This document shows, one piece after another, positions 8,187 to 15,078 of a stretch of 64,000 bases of DNA (position 1 is the first letter of the stretch; each line of letters begins with the position of its first letter). Source of the DNA: CAYWJA01 sp964458485 (GTDB lineage Bacteria; Patescibacteriota; Gracilibacteria; UM-FILTER-43-11); NCBI GenBank assembly GCA_964458485.1, contig CAYWJA010000004.1, forward strand, positions 1-64,000, given 5' to 3'. Position numbers and translations under genes: made by a program. The notes under the pieces were generated by a model that worked only from the letters and a program-made list of their open reading frames with translations, was not told where the DNA came from and ran no database searches.

Positions 8187-9128
8187 ATGACAAAATATAG
8201 CATCTTCTCCGGCTCCTCCCACCCGGAGCTTGCGAAGGAAATCGCAAAAAAACTTAAAAAACCTCTCGGCAAAGTAAAACTGACGACATTTTCGTGCGGG
8301 GAAAAATATGTAGCTTATGAAGAAACAATGCGCGGCAGAGAAGTATTTATCATCCAAACATGTAGGGATGGATTGGTGAATGATGATTTTATGGAACTCT
8401 TCCTGATGATAGATGCAGCACGGCTTTCTTTCGCAACAAAAATTCATGTAATACTCCCTCACTTCGGCTATGCCAGACAAGACAAAGTACATGTACCACG
8501 GGAGCCGATTTCTGCAAAACTGATGGCTGATCTTCTGGTTCAGGCTGGCGCTGATCATGTGATTACATTTGCACTTCATTCAGACCAAAACCAGGCATTT
8601 TTTGATGTTCCTGTAGATAATATTGATGTACATAGGTTGTTTTCTGAATACTTTAAGAAAAAAAAGCTAAAGGATGTTGTTGTTGTCTCCCCAGATGCAG
8701 GTGGTGCAAAAAAAGCCAAGGCATTTGCAGATGATATTGGTGCCCCAATAGCCATCCTCCACAAGGCAAGACCAAAACACAATGTAGCGAAAACAACCCA
8801 TGTGGTTGGTGATGTAGATGGCAAAACCTGTATTATTTATGATGATATGATCGACACTGCAGGCAGTACAGCCGCAGCACACGATGCCTTAATTAAACAT
8901 GGTGCAAAAAAAGATATTTACCTGGCTGCAACCCATCCAATATTTTCCGGACCGGCAGCCAAAAGATTTAGAAAGGCTGGGTTTAAAGAGGTGGTTGTTA
9001 CCAACTCAATGCCGATTCCAAAAGAGAAGAAATTTAAAGGCCTTAAGCAAATCTCCATCGCACCTTTAATTGCAGACATTATTGGAAGTGTGACGCATCA
9101 GAAGTCTGTTAGCTCTCTATTTTATTAA
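8187..9128 (+). CDS. prs: Ribose-phosphate pyrophosphokinase
   Basis: 313 residues, the normal family length. The N-terminal FSGSSHPELAKEIAKKL, the FGYARQDK segment in HFGYARQDKVHVPREPISAK, and the PRPP-binding loop in CIIYDDMIDTAGST are diagnostic. The enzyme makes PRPP from ribose 5-phosphate and ATP for nucleotide, histidine and NAD synthesis. It is followed 60 bases later by gap, in the same direction, with a CTTGAGACT repeat between, so cotranscription is plausible. Confidence 0.96.
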   Translation: MTKYSIFSGSSHPELAKEIAKKLKKPLGKVKLTTFSCGEKYVAYEETMRGREVFIIQTCRDGLVNDDFMELFLMIDAARLSFATKIHVILPHFGYARQDKVHVPREPISAKLMADLLVQAGADHVITFALHSDQNQAFFDVPVDNIDVHRLFSEYFKKKKLKDVVVVSPDAGGAKKAKAFADDIGAPIAILHKARPKHNVAKTTHVVGDVDGKTCIIYDDMIDTAGSTAAAHDALIKHGAKKDIYLAATHPIFSGPAAKRFRKAGFKEVVVTNSMPIPKEKKFKGLKQISIAPLIADIIGSVTHQKSVSSLFY

Positions 9129-9134
9129 TCATTT

Positions 9135-9168
9135 TTCTTGAGACTCGCACTTGAGACTTGAGACTATT
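9135..9168. repeat. CTTGAGACT short tandem repeat before gap
   Basis: CTTGAGACTCGCACTTGAGA is followed by CTTGAGACT. The same unit is found at about 14735-14775 (ribD start) and 57409-57460 (next to ilvC), so this is a dispersed family. Confidence 0.75.
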
Positions 9169-9188
9169 AAATTTTAATTTAATTAATT

Positions 9189-10193
9189 ATGAAAGTAGCA
9201 ATAAATGGCTTCGGCCGCATTGGCCGACAAATTATGCATAGAATTATGCAAAAAAACAGCGACCTTGAGGTTGTCGCAATCAATGATCTTTCCGATAATA
9301 AAATGTTAGCACTCCTGTTTGGACATGACTCAACATTCGGTAAATATCCAGGCACTGTGGAATTAAAGGGTGAAGATGAAATTGTTATTGATGGAAAGGC
9401 TATCAAAATTTACGCTGAACCGGATCCAGAAAAACTTCCATGGGGCGAACTTGGTGTAGACACTATTTTTGAATGCACCGGAAGATTCCGTACGCACGAA
9501 GATGCCAGCAAGCACGTTACAGCTGGTGCAAAAAGGGTAATTCTCTCTGCTCCTGCAAAGGGCGATAAAGGTGCTGATGGCACCTTTGTAATGGGCGTGA
9601 ATGAAGGTGATTTCGACCCAGAGAATCACAAAATCATTTCAAATGCCAGCTGCACAACAAACTGCCTCGCTCCTGTGGCAAAAGCAATTAACGATGCCTT
9701 TGGAATAAAGAGGGGAATCATGACAACTATTCACGCTGTAACAACAAGTCAAAAAATTCTAGATATGGCATCTAAGGATGCAAGACGTGCAAGAAGCTGC
9801 ATGCAAAATATGATCCCAACAACAACCGGTGCTGCAAAAGCTGTTTCCTTAGTTATCCCGGAGCTTAAAGGGAAACTTACCGGAATGGCTGTACGTGTAC
9901 CAACTCCAACAGTATCACTTGTTGATTTAACTGTAGAATTTGAAAAAGATGTCACCACCGATGAAATCCATGATGTTCTGAAAAAACGTGCACAGGAAAT
10001 TCCAGAAATTATGCAGGTGGAAGAACGCCCACTTGTTTCAAAAGACTTCCAAATGGATTCTCATTCCGCATCTGTTGATGCAATGAGTACCATGGTGATG
10101 GGCGGAAACTTAGTAAAAATACTAGTATGGTACGACAATGAATGGGGGTATTCTTGTAGGATGGTTGATTTGGCGGAACACATATCTAAATAA
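9189..10193 (+). CDS. gap: Glyceraldehyde-3-phosphate dehydrogenase, NAD type
   Basis: 334 residues. It has the Rossmann start VAINGFGRIGRQ, catalytic Cys155 in SNASCTTNCLAP, and the C-terminal WYDNEWGYS. The segment VVAINDLSDNK keeps the Asp that selects NAD (position 32-33 of the family), unlike the second GAPDH at 45124-46134. It catalyses the oxidative step of glycolysis. The ATG is preceded by AT-rich sequence without a Shine-Dalgarno motif. Confidence 0.96.
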   Translation: MKVAINGFGRIGRQIMHRIMQKNSDLEVVAINDLSDNKMLALLFGHDSTFGKYPGTVELKGEDEIVIDGKAIKIYAEPDPEKLPWGELGVDTIFECTGRFRTHEDASKHVTAGAKRVILSAPAKGDKGADGTFVMGVNEGDFDPENHKIISNASCTTNCLAPVAKAINDAFGIKRGIMTTIHAVTTSQKILDMASKDARRARSCMQNMIPTTTGAAKAVSLVIPELKGKLTGMAVRVPTPTVSLVDLTVEFEKDVTTDEIHDVLKKRAQEIPEIMQVEERPLVSKDFQMDSHSASVDAMSTMVMGGNLVKILVWYDNEWGYSCRMVDLAEHISK

Positions 10194-10331
10194 CAACCTA
10201 ATAGTGACCTGCTACGCGTGACCAGCTCACTACGTTCGCGTGACCTAATAGTGATTATAATTATGCAATTAAATCACAATAGGTCACGTGAGCTTGAGCT
10301 TGTCGAAAGCGAACGGGTAACAATTGGAATC
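10194..10331 (+). repeat. Folded leader repeat before the beta-CASP gene
   Basis: It starts at the gap stop codon. GTGACCTAATAGTGATT (near 10240-10256) is complementary, with small gaps, to AATCACAATAGGTCAC (near 10269-10284). The centre (10205-10245) carries the same 22-bp type motif as the cysS insert. ATGCAATTAA occurs at 10263 and again at the true start (10332), as if the start region had been duplicated around the repeat. Confidence 0.8.
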
Positions 10332-11726
10332 ATGCAATTAACAAGCCACGGAGCCGCCCTAGAGGTAACCGGCTCCCAACATTTATTACAAGTAAACGGT
10401 AAAAAAATCCTACTTGATTGTGGATTATTCCAGGGTCGCAGAAAGGAAGCTGCGGAAAAAAACAGTATTTTTGGGTTTGATCCAGCAGAAATTGACGCTG
10501 TTGTTCTATCACACGCCCATATTGATCATTCAGGCAATATACCAACGCTCGTAAAAAAAGGATTTAAAGGTGTTATATATTGTACCGAAGCAACGGAAAA
10601 TTTATGCGGAGCTTTGCTTTTAGACAGTGCATATATACAGGAAAGTGATGCAGAATATATGAAGCGCAAGCATGCGGATACGGCTCTTGAGCCAATTGAA
10701 CCACTTTATACGCAAGAAGATGCAAAATTGGCTTTATTGTCGTTCAAGGGTCAGGATTATAAAAAACAATTTGAAGTATGTGAAGGTGTGAAAGTAACTT
10801 TTAAAGAAGCCGGCCACATCCTTGGCGCTGCAATAGTAGTTTTAGATATTGATGATAGGGAAGATGGTAAGCATAAACGCCTTGTATTCACTGGTGATTT
10901 GGGCAGATACCATCTGCCAATAATCAGAGATCCTGAGACAGTTGATGAGGCGGATTATTTAATATGCGAAAGTACTTATGGGAACAGAATGCACGACCCC
11001 GCAGAAGAAGGTATGCCTGCACTTTCCAGAGTAATAAACAGGACAATAAAACGTGGTGGCAAAATTATTATTCCTGCATTTGCGCTAGAGCGTAGTCAAG
11101 AATTACTTTATAGCCTACACGTTCTTATACACCATAAGAAAATACCAGATAATCTGCCAATATTTTTAGACAGCCCTCTTGCAAATGCTGTAACTAATAT
11201 ATTTAAACAGCATATCGAGCTCTACGATGAAGAAATTAAGGCCGAATTCAAAAGCCATAATCCATTTACAATGCGACAGTTAAAGCAAACTGCTTCTGCA
11301 GAAGAATCAAAAGAGCTTAATTACTTTATTGGGCCTTGTATAATCATTTCTGCGAGTGGAATGTGCGAAGCCGGTCGTATTCGTCATCATCTAAAAAACA
11401 ACATTGAGGACCCGAAAAATACGATTGTTGTTGTTGGATATATGGCTGAAAATACACTCGGGCGCAGAATTGTAAATAAGGAGCCGCTGATAAAAATATT
11501 CGATAAAATGTATATGCTCAAATCAGAGGTTGTAGTGTTAGAAGCCTTTAGCGCCCATGCTGATATGAATGATTTGGACAACTATGTAAAATCGATTAAG
11601 GGGCTTAAAAAAGTACTGCTTGTACACGGTGAAGAAGATCAATCCAGCGCATTCGCAGAGAGAATTAAAGAATATTCCGATGCTGATGTTACAGTAATGA
11701 TGCCACAGGTTACTGTTGATCTATAG
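10332..11726 (+). CDS. Beta-CASP metallo-beta-lactamase ribonuclease (YSH1/CPSF-like)
   Basis: 464 residues from the ATG at 10332; the longer frame from 10218 only translates repeat DNA. The zinc motif SHAHIDHSG lies near 59-67. It is followed by a distant HILGA motif (residues about 158-162), FTGDLGR, and the beta-CASP motifs PAFALERSQELL, SASGMCEAGRI and FSAHAD. Members are single- or double-zinc RNA nucleases with endo- and sometimes exonuclease activity. A second beta-CASP enzyme (RNase J) is at 16852. It follows gap and is probably in the same transcript. Confidence 0.92.
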   Translation: MQLTSHGAALEVTGSQHLLQVNGKKILLDCGLFQGRRKEAAEKNSIFGFDPAEIDAVVLSHAHIDHSGNIPTLVKKGFKGVIYCTEATENLCGALLLDSAYIQESDAEYMKRKHADTALEPIEPLYTQEDAKLALLSFKGQDYKKQFEVCEGVKVTFKEAGHILGAAIVVLDIDDREDGKHKRLVFTGDLGRYHLPIIRDPETVDEADYLICESTYGNRMHDPAEEGMPALSRVINRTIKRGGKIIIPAFALERSQELLYSLHVLIHHKKIPDNLPIFLDSPLANAVTNIFKQHIELYDEEIKAEFKSHNPFTMRQLKQTASAEESKELNYFIGPCIIISASGMCEAGRIRHHLKNNIEDPKNTIVVVGYMAENTLGRRIVNKEPLIKIFDKMYMLKSEVVVLEAFSAHADMNDLDNYVKSIKGLKKVLLVHGEEDQSSAFAERIKEYSDADVTVMMPQVTVDL

Positions 11727-11799
11727 CAATTTACTAGCTGAAGAATTCTTGCTCTGGACAAAATAATTGTTATCAGCTAAATTAACTACGCTTATTTGC

Positions 11800-11892
11800 G
11801 GAGAGATACCCAAGTGGCTGAAGGGGCGGCTTTGCTAAAGCTGTAGGGGGATTTTTATCCCCGCGAGGGTTCGAATCCCTCTCTCTCCGCCA
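11800..11892 (+). tRNA. tRNA-Ser (GCT anticodon)
   Basis: The acceptor stem GGAGAGA (11800-11806) pairs with TCTCTCC (11882-11888). The discriminator G is at 11889 and an encoded CCA follows. The anticodon loop TTGCTAA gives GCT, which reads AGC/AGU serine codons. A long variable arm (GTAGGGGGATTTTTATCCCC) and a T-arm (GGTTCGAATCC) fit a class II serine tRNA. Its last 18 bases recur at 12094-12111. Confidence 0.95.
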
Positions 11893-12111
11893 CAATTAAT
11901 TAAGGGTTATATATCTTATTTACCGTAGATGAGAACCCACCGATACAATTTTAATATAAATTTAATACTGGGTGTTCGCCGCGAAAAAGAAGCAAAGTCC
12001 CGACAAAGTCGGGACGTAAGCGACTATTTGAGCGCTCGACCTCGGACGGTATGCCTGAGCGTTAGCGAATGGTATACCGGAGAATGTAAGAATATCCCTC
12101 TCTCTCCGCCA
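11875..12111 (+). repeat. Direct repeat of the tRNA-Ser 3' end (att-like)
   Basis: ATCCCTCTCTCTCCGCCA at 11875-11892 recurs exactly at 12094-12111. The final TCTCCGCCATTTTA of that second copy (12103-12116) recurs at 12473-12486. Integrases commonly target tRNA 3' ends and leave such direct repeats. No integrase gene is visible between the copies. Confidence 0.8.
11893..12093. other. Structured non-coding segment between tRNA 3'-end copies
   Basis: No convincing gene. It holds a perfect 8-bp hairpin, GTCCCGAC-AAA-GTCGGGAC (11997-12015), and a second stem pairing CGGTATGCC with GGTATACCG around 12049-12079. An open frame from 11929 exists but is low-complexity repeat sequence. Confidence 0.55.
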
Positions 12112-12125
12112 TTTTAAACATAATT

Positions 12126-12464
12126 ATGACAAAAAAAATCATCCTCATAATAATTCTCTTCATCCTACTACTTCATGCAGTAACCTTTTTTATAGATAAA
12201 TCACGCATAAATAACAATAAAAAACCCATATTCATTATTTCGACTACATTTTTAAAAGATGGTGGTACAACTATCAGTCACGGAATGGGGTATAAGATAA
12301 TTTATTGGCATTTCCTTACCTCTAAAAAAATTGGCGATAAAAAAATAGACGGATATAATGTCGGATATGAAATATTCCATATAACGAACTCAAAATACTT
12401 TAAAGATTTTAGAAGCCTTGAAAGGTCAACAGACGCAAAATTGGAATTCTTGCCCATAAAATAG
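12126..12464 (+). CDS. Small single-pass membrane or exported protein
   Basis: 112 residues. The N-terminal IILIIILFILLLHAVTFF is a signal anchor, followed by a basic region and a soluble domain (GMGYKIIYWHFLTSKKIGDK, DGYNVGYEIFHITNSKYF). The family is not recognised. The gene lies exactly between the second and third copies of the tRNA-Ser 3'-end repeat, so it may be cargo of a small integrated element. Confidence 0.6.
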   Translation: MTKKIILIIILFILLLHAVTFFIDKSRINNNKKPIFIISTTFLKDGGTTISHGMGYKIIYWHFLTSKKIGDKKIDGYNVGYEIFHITNSKYFKDFRSLERSTDAKLEFLPIK

Positions 12465-12488
12465 AAATATTTTCTCCGCCATTTTATA

Positions 12489-13067
12489 CTAGCGACTTCT
12501 CGACCAAAAACGACTCTTGCTCACTACACTTTTCCAGGTAAGCTTATTTGCCTTAAAACCGAATCTCCTTAAAATCTTACGCACTTCAACCTCCTGATGT
12601 GAAGTGAGTAATTTCTTTTTATGAAAAGGAAAATAACTAGAGCGGCTAATCAACCCTCTTGAAGTATCAGAATGGACCTTCGGAATGTCAAAAATAGTCT
12701 TATTTAAATAGAAGGGTAACAAATCTCCTATCACAGGTTCTCTGTCTATTCCTGCGGCATTCTTAATTAATTCCACCGTTAATCTACCAAATGTTCTTAT
12801 ATCAATTAATGGATAATTACATGCATCAGGATTTGCCTTAATCGCCTCTACTAATTGGACTCTTGCAAGGTCTTTGGCGCTCATAACAGCCTCAGCTTTG
12901 GACGTAGTGTGAGTCTTTATAATACCATCTGCCTTAGCACGCACAGTCTTCATGTTAGCAATATCATTGTCATCCACAGGCCCAGTCTCCAGCTCAGACA
13001 AAAGAGCATGTATTCTATCAATAATACTTAAAGTTTCTGTGGGTTTATTTGTATCAGAATCTGTCAT
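12489..13067 (-). CDS. Hypothetical protein, paralogue A of a tandem pair
   Basis: 192 residues, no signal or membrane segment. It shares LVEAIKANPDACNYPLIDI, an FG pair, IGDLLPFY and HQEVEVRKILRRFGF with the neighbour at 13103-13696, in the same order, so the two arose by duplication. The N-terminal third is helical (LLSELETGPVDDNDIANMK). The C-terminus is basic and ends in RFWSRSR. I do not recognise the family. It is probably cotranscribed with paralogue B (35 bases apart) and sits beside the tRNA-Ser island. Confidence 0.75.
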   Translation of the reverse strand: MTDSDTNKPTETLSIIDRIHALLSELETGPVDDNDIANMKTVRAKADGIIKTHTTSKAEAVMSAKDLARVQLVEAIKANPDACNYPLIDIRTFGRLTVELIKNAAGIDREPVIGDLLPFYLNKTIFDIPKVHSDTSRGLISRSSYFPFHKKKLLTSHQEVEVRKILRRFGFKANKLTWKSVVSKSRFWSRSR

Positions 13068-13102
13068 AAAAAATATTTAGTTAAAATTATATAAACAATA
13101 AA

Positions 13103-13696
13103 TCAATCCTCATCCTTCCAATTCTCTGGATCTAATTCCATATACTCAATATATTCCCAGTCTAAATCATTGAGAAGGCAGACCCTATTTGTTGGCAATG
13201 TGCCGGCTTCTCCGACTATCCTTTTTAGTGCCTTTTTATCTAATCCACTAGGATTAAATCTATGCCTCTTTCCTAATCCGCCTATGTACATTGGTAAGTC
13301 CAAAATTAGTTCACGAGGATCAAATCCAAATTGTCTTCTTAAAACTTTACGTACCTCAACTTCCTGTCGTGCATTTAGGCGGTCATAAATATCTCCGTCT
13401 TTATAATAAGGCAATAAATCTCCAATTGTACTATGTGGTAAAGTTTTTTCGCCAAACCCATATATATCACTCAATGGATAATCTCGGGCTCCTGGATTTG
13501 CCTTAATTGCTTCTATTAACCGCTCTTTTGACATACCCTCAGGTGCCCCAGTGGCCTCATGTGATTTAATTAATGCATTAATCCTATCACGTTGTGCCCT
13601 AAGCTTAGCAATATCGCCAATAGGGATATTTCCTGATTCTGCCTGAGATAAAACTCTGCCTATTTTTACTTCCGCGTTAAGTCTACGTCCACCCAT
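13103..13696 (-). CDS. Hypothetical protein, paralogue B of a tandem pair
   Basis: 197 residues, soluble. The shared core is LIEAIKANPGARDYPLSDI, FGEKT, IGDLLPYY and RQEVEVRKVLRRQFGFDP. Unlike paralogue A it has an acidic C-terminus (DWEYIEYMELDPENWKDED). The repeated QEVEVRK-LRR-FGF helix might bind nucleic acid or a protein partner, but this is only an inference. It is the first gene of the pair and has its own strong promoter. Confidence 0.75.
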   Translation of the reverse strand: MGGRRLNAEVKIGRVLSQAESGNIPIGDIAKLRAQRDRINALIKSHEATGAPEGMSKERLIEAIKANPGARDYPLSDIYGFGEKTLPHSTIGDLLPYYKDGDIYDRLNARQEVEVRKVLRRQFGFDPRELILDLPMYIGGLGKRHRFNPSGLDKKALKRIVGEAGTLPTNRVCLLNDLDWEYIEYMELDPENWKDED

Positions 13697-13727
13697 AAAA
13701 AATAAAGATTATATAAATAAGGTTACT

Positions 13728-13756
13728 ATTAAACCAAAGTTCATATAATTTGTCAA
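13728..13756 (-). promoter_or_regulatory. Sigma-70 type promoter for the paralogue pair
   Basis: On the minus strand TTGACA (13756-13751), a 17-base spacer, then TTTAAT (13733-13728). The start codon is about 32 bases downstream. Confidence 0.7.
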
Positions 13757-13765
13757 GCCTAAAGC

Positions 13766-14761
13766 CTATAAATCAATCTTCAGCCCTTTTTTTATTTTCT
13801 TTTTCGATTTATAAACAATCAACTCATCCACCAACCCCTGTTTTTTGAGTGATTGATAAAGTGTAGGGCCTGGTTCAACTAAAACTGATCCAATTTTTTG
13901 TTTTGCAAGATGGGCAAAAAGTTTTTTCAAGCTAACTTGTTTTTTGGTTGGGCTACGCCAGATTTTCGATTTTCGACCTTGCCTACCGGCAGGCAGGTTG
14001 TCGATTTTCGATTTTTTCATTGTTGTCGCAATCAAATAATTCCCATCCTTCAAAACCCTTGCCTCTTTCGGAACTCTCAACTTCGAATCCAAAACAATTC
14101 GCAAAGGATCTTTGCCTTTAACTAATCTGACATTTAACCTCGGATCATCATCCAAAACCGTATTTATCCCCACCATAATGGCTTGATGATCAGCACGTAG
14201 CTGATGAACCTCTTTATCCTGCTTTTTTGTCGTAAAATAGACAGGCTGACCATTCTCACCCGCCACAAAGCCATCTGCTGACATTGCAATTTTAACTGTT
14301 ATGTAAGGTCTGTTCTTTGTAACCCGTGTATAAAAAAATTTATTGAGCTCCTTGCATTGCCTGGAGCTTCTCCCAGATAAAAATTGAATCTGCAATCGGG
14401 GGTCTGCAATCGGGAATCGATTTTGAAATGGATCCCTTGCATCACAAATAATACGAGTAATCCCAACCTTCTTAATCAAATCCAGACAAGGTGGAGTTTT
14501 GCCAAAGTGCCGGCACGGTTCTAATGTTACATAAATAGTCGCTCCTTTCAGATCATCCTTGTTCTTAGCTGATTTAATCGCATTTACCTCCGCATGCGAC
14601 CCACCAAATTTTTTATGATAACCTTTTCCAATCACCTTCTTATTTTTAACAATCACAGCCCCAACCATTGGGTTCGGCGCAACCGCACGACCACCCAATT
14701 GTGCTAACTTGAGAGCCTGTAACATGTATTTTTGATCATTAGACCTTGAGGCTTGAGACAT
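13766..14761 (-). CDS. ribD: Bifunctional riboflavin biosynthesis deaminase/reductase
   Basis: 331 residues from the ATG at 14761 (MSQASRSNDQKYMLQAL). A frame from 14788 would translate the CTTGAGACT repeat. The deaminase domain shows PNPMVGAVIV, GSHAEVNAI and LEPCRHFGKTPPC (zinc and catalytic Glu). The reductase domain starts near RPYITVKIAMSADG and contains GINTVLDDDPRLNVR. Two repeat-derived in-frame insertions are seen: NLPAGRQGRKSKI (near 13980-14005) and a segment with two TCTGCAATCGGG copies (near 14390-14415). No other rib gene is in the window. Confidence 0.93.
   Translation of the reverse strand: MSQASRSNDQKYMLQALKLAQLGGRAVAPNPMVGAVIVKNKKVIGKGYHKKFGGSHAEVNAIKSAKNKDDLKGATIYVTLEPCRHFGKTPPCLDLIKKVGITRIICDARDPFQNRFPIADPRLQIQFLSGRSSRQCKELNKFFYTRVTKNRPYITVKIAMSADGFVAGENGQPVYFTTKKQDKEVHQLRADHQAIMVGINTVLDDDPRLNVRLVKGKDPLRIVLDSKLRVPKEARVLKDGNYLIATTMKKSKIDNLPAGRQGRKSKIWRSPTKKQVSLKKLFAHLAKQKIGSVLVEPGPTLYQSLKKQGLVDELIVYKSKKKIKKGLKIDL
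13958..14020. repeat. LPAGRQG-type palindromic element in frame in ribD
   Basis: A CCTACCGGCAGGCAGG core (13982-13997) is flanked on both sides by TCGATTTTCGA-type units. It encodes NLPAGRQG on the minus strand. From memory, the same peptide recurs in many predicted Parcubacteria proteins. Confidence 0.75.
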
Positions 14762-14790
14762 GCACTTGAGACTAAATAATATTGACAATC
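14735..14790. repeat. CTTGAGACT repeat at the ribD start
   Basis: CCTTGAGGCTTGAGACATGC then ACTTGAGACT. This creates a false N-terminal extension upstream of the likely ribD start at 14761. Confidence 0.7.
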
Positions 14791-14874
14791 ACAATTTTTA
14801 CATGATATACAGATATTCTCAATGTGAATTATGGAAATTAAATGAACTATTTTGTATTTTAATGAATATTTTGT

Positions 14875-14988
14875 ATGAAACATCGCAGTATTGAACGCAA
14901 ACGTCTCCGATCATCCGGACACGATTATTCATCGGACGGATTACACGCCATCACAATCACTGAAACATGTGAAGGAATTTTTAGGTAA
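14875..14988 (+). pseudogene. N-terminal remnant of a REP-associated tyrosine transposase (RAYT)
   Basis: A 37-codon frame begins MKHRSIERKRLRSSGHDYSS and continues DGLHAITITETCEGIFR before a TAA. RAYT/Y1-transposase proteins typically start with an R-K-x-(I/L)-R-x-x-G-Y-D-Y-S-x-x-G-x-Y-x-x-T-I pattern ending in a phenylalanine near this point. The match is clear, but the catalytic HUH and Tyr parts are absent. The sequence right after the stop is repeat DNA with a TCCCGAT-GAA-ATCGGGA hairpin (15007-15023). It is a decayed mobile gene, relevant to the palindromes scattered through the window. Confidence 0.7.
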
Positions 14989-14989
14989 A

Positions 14990-15052
14990 TGCGAAATGCC
15001 AAATGATCCCGATGAAATCGGGACGAAATCAGAAATGCGAAATGCGAAATAA
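14990..15052. repeat. AAATGCGAAAT repeats with a central hairpin
   Basis: GCGAAATGCC, a 7-bp stem hairpin at 15007-15023, then AAATCAGAAATGCGAAATGC. The same words occur around ilvB at 61505-61540 and 61612-61640. Confidence 0.75.
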
Positions 15053-15078
15053 ATATTTTATCCCATAAAATTTATAAC

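Noticed and set aside
12094..12111. Second tRNA gene
   Set aside because: Only the 3' 18 bases of tRNA-Ser are present; no acceptor 5' strand, D-arm or anticodon arm.
11929..12117. 62-codon frame after tRNA-Ser as a gene
   Set aside because: It runs through hairpins and the duplicated tRNA 3' end, has no recognisable protein features, and lies in repeat-like DNA.
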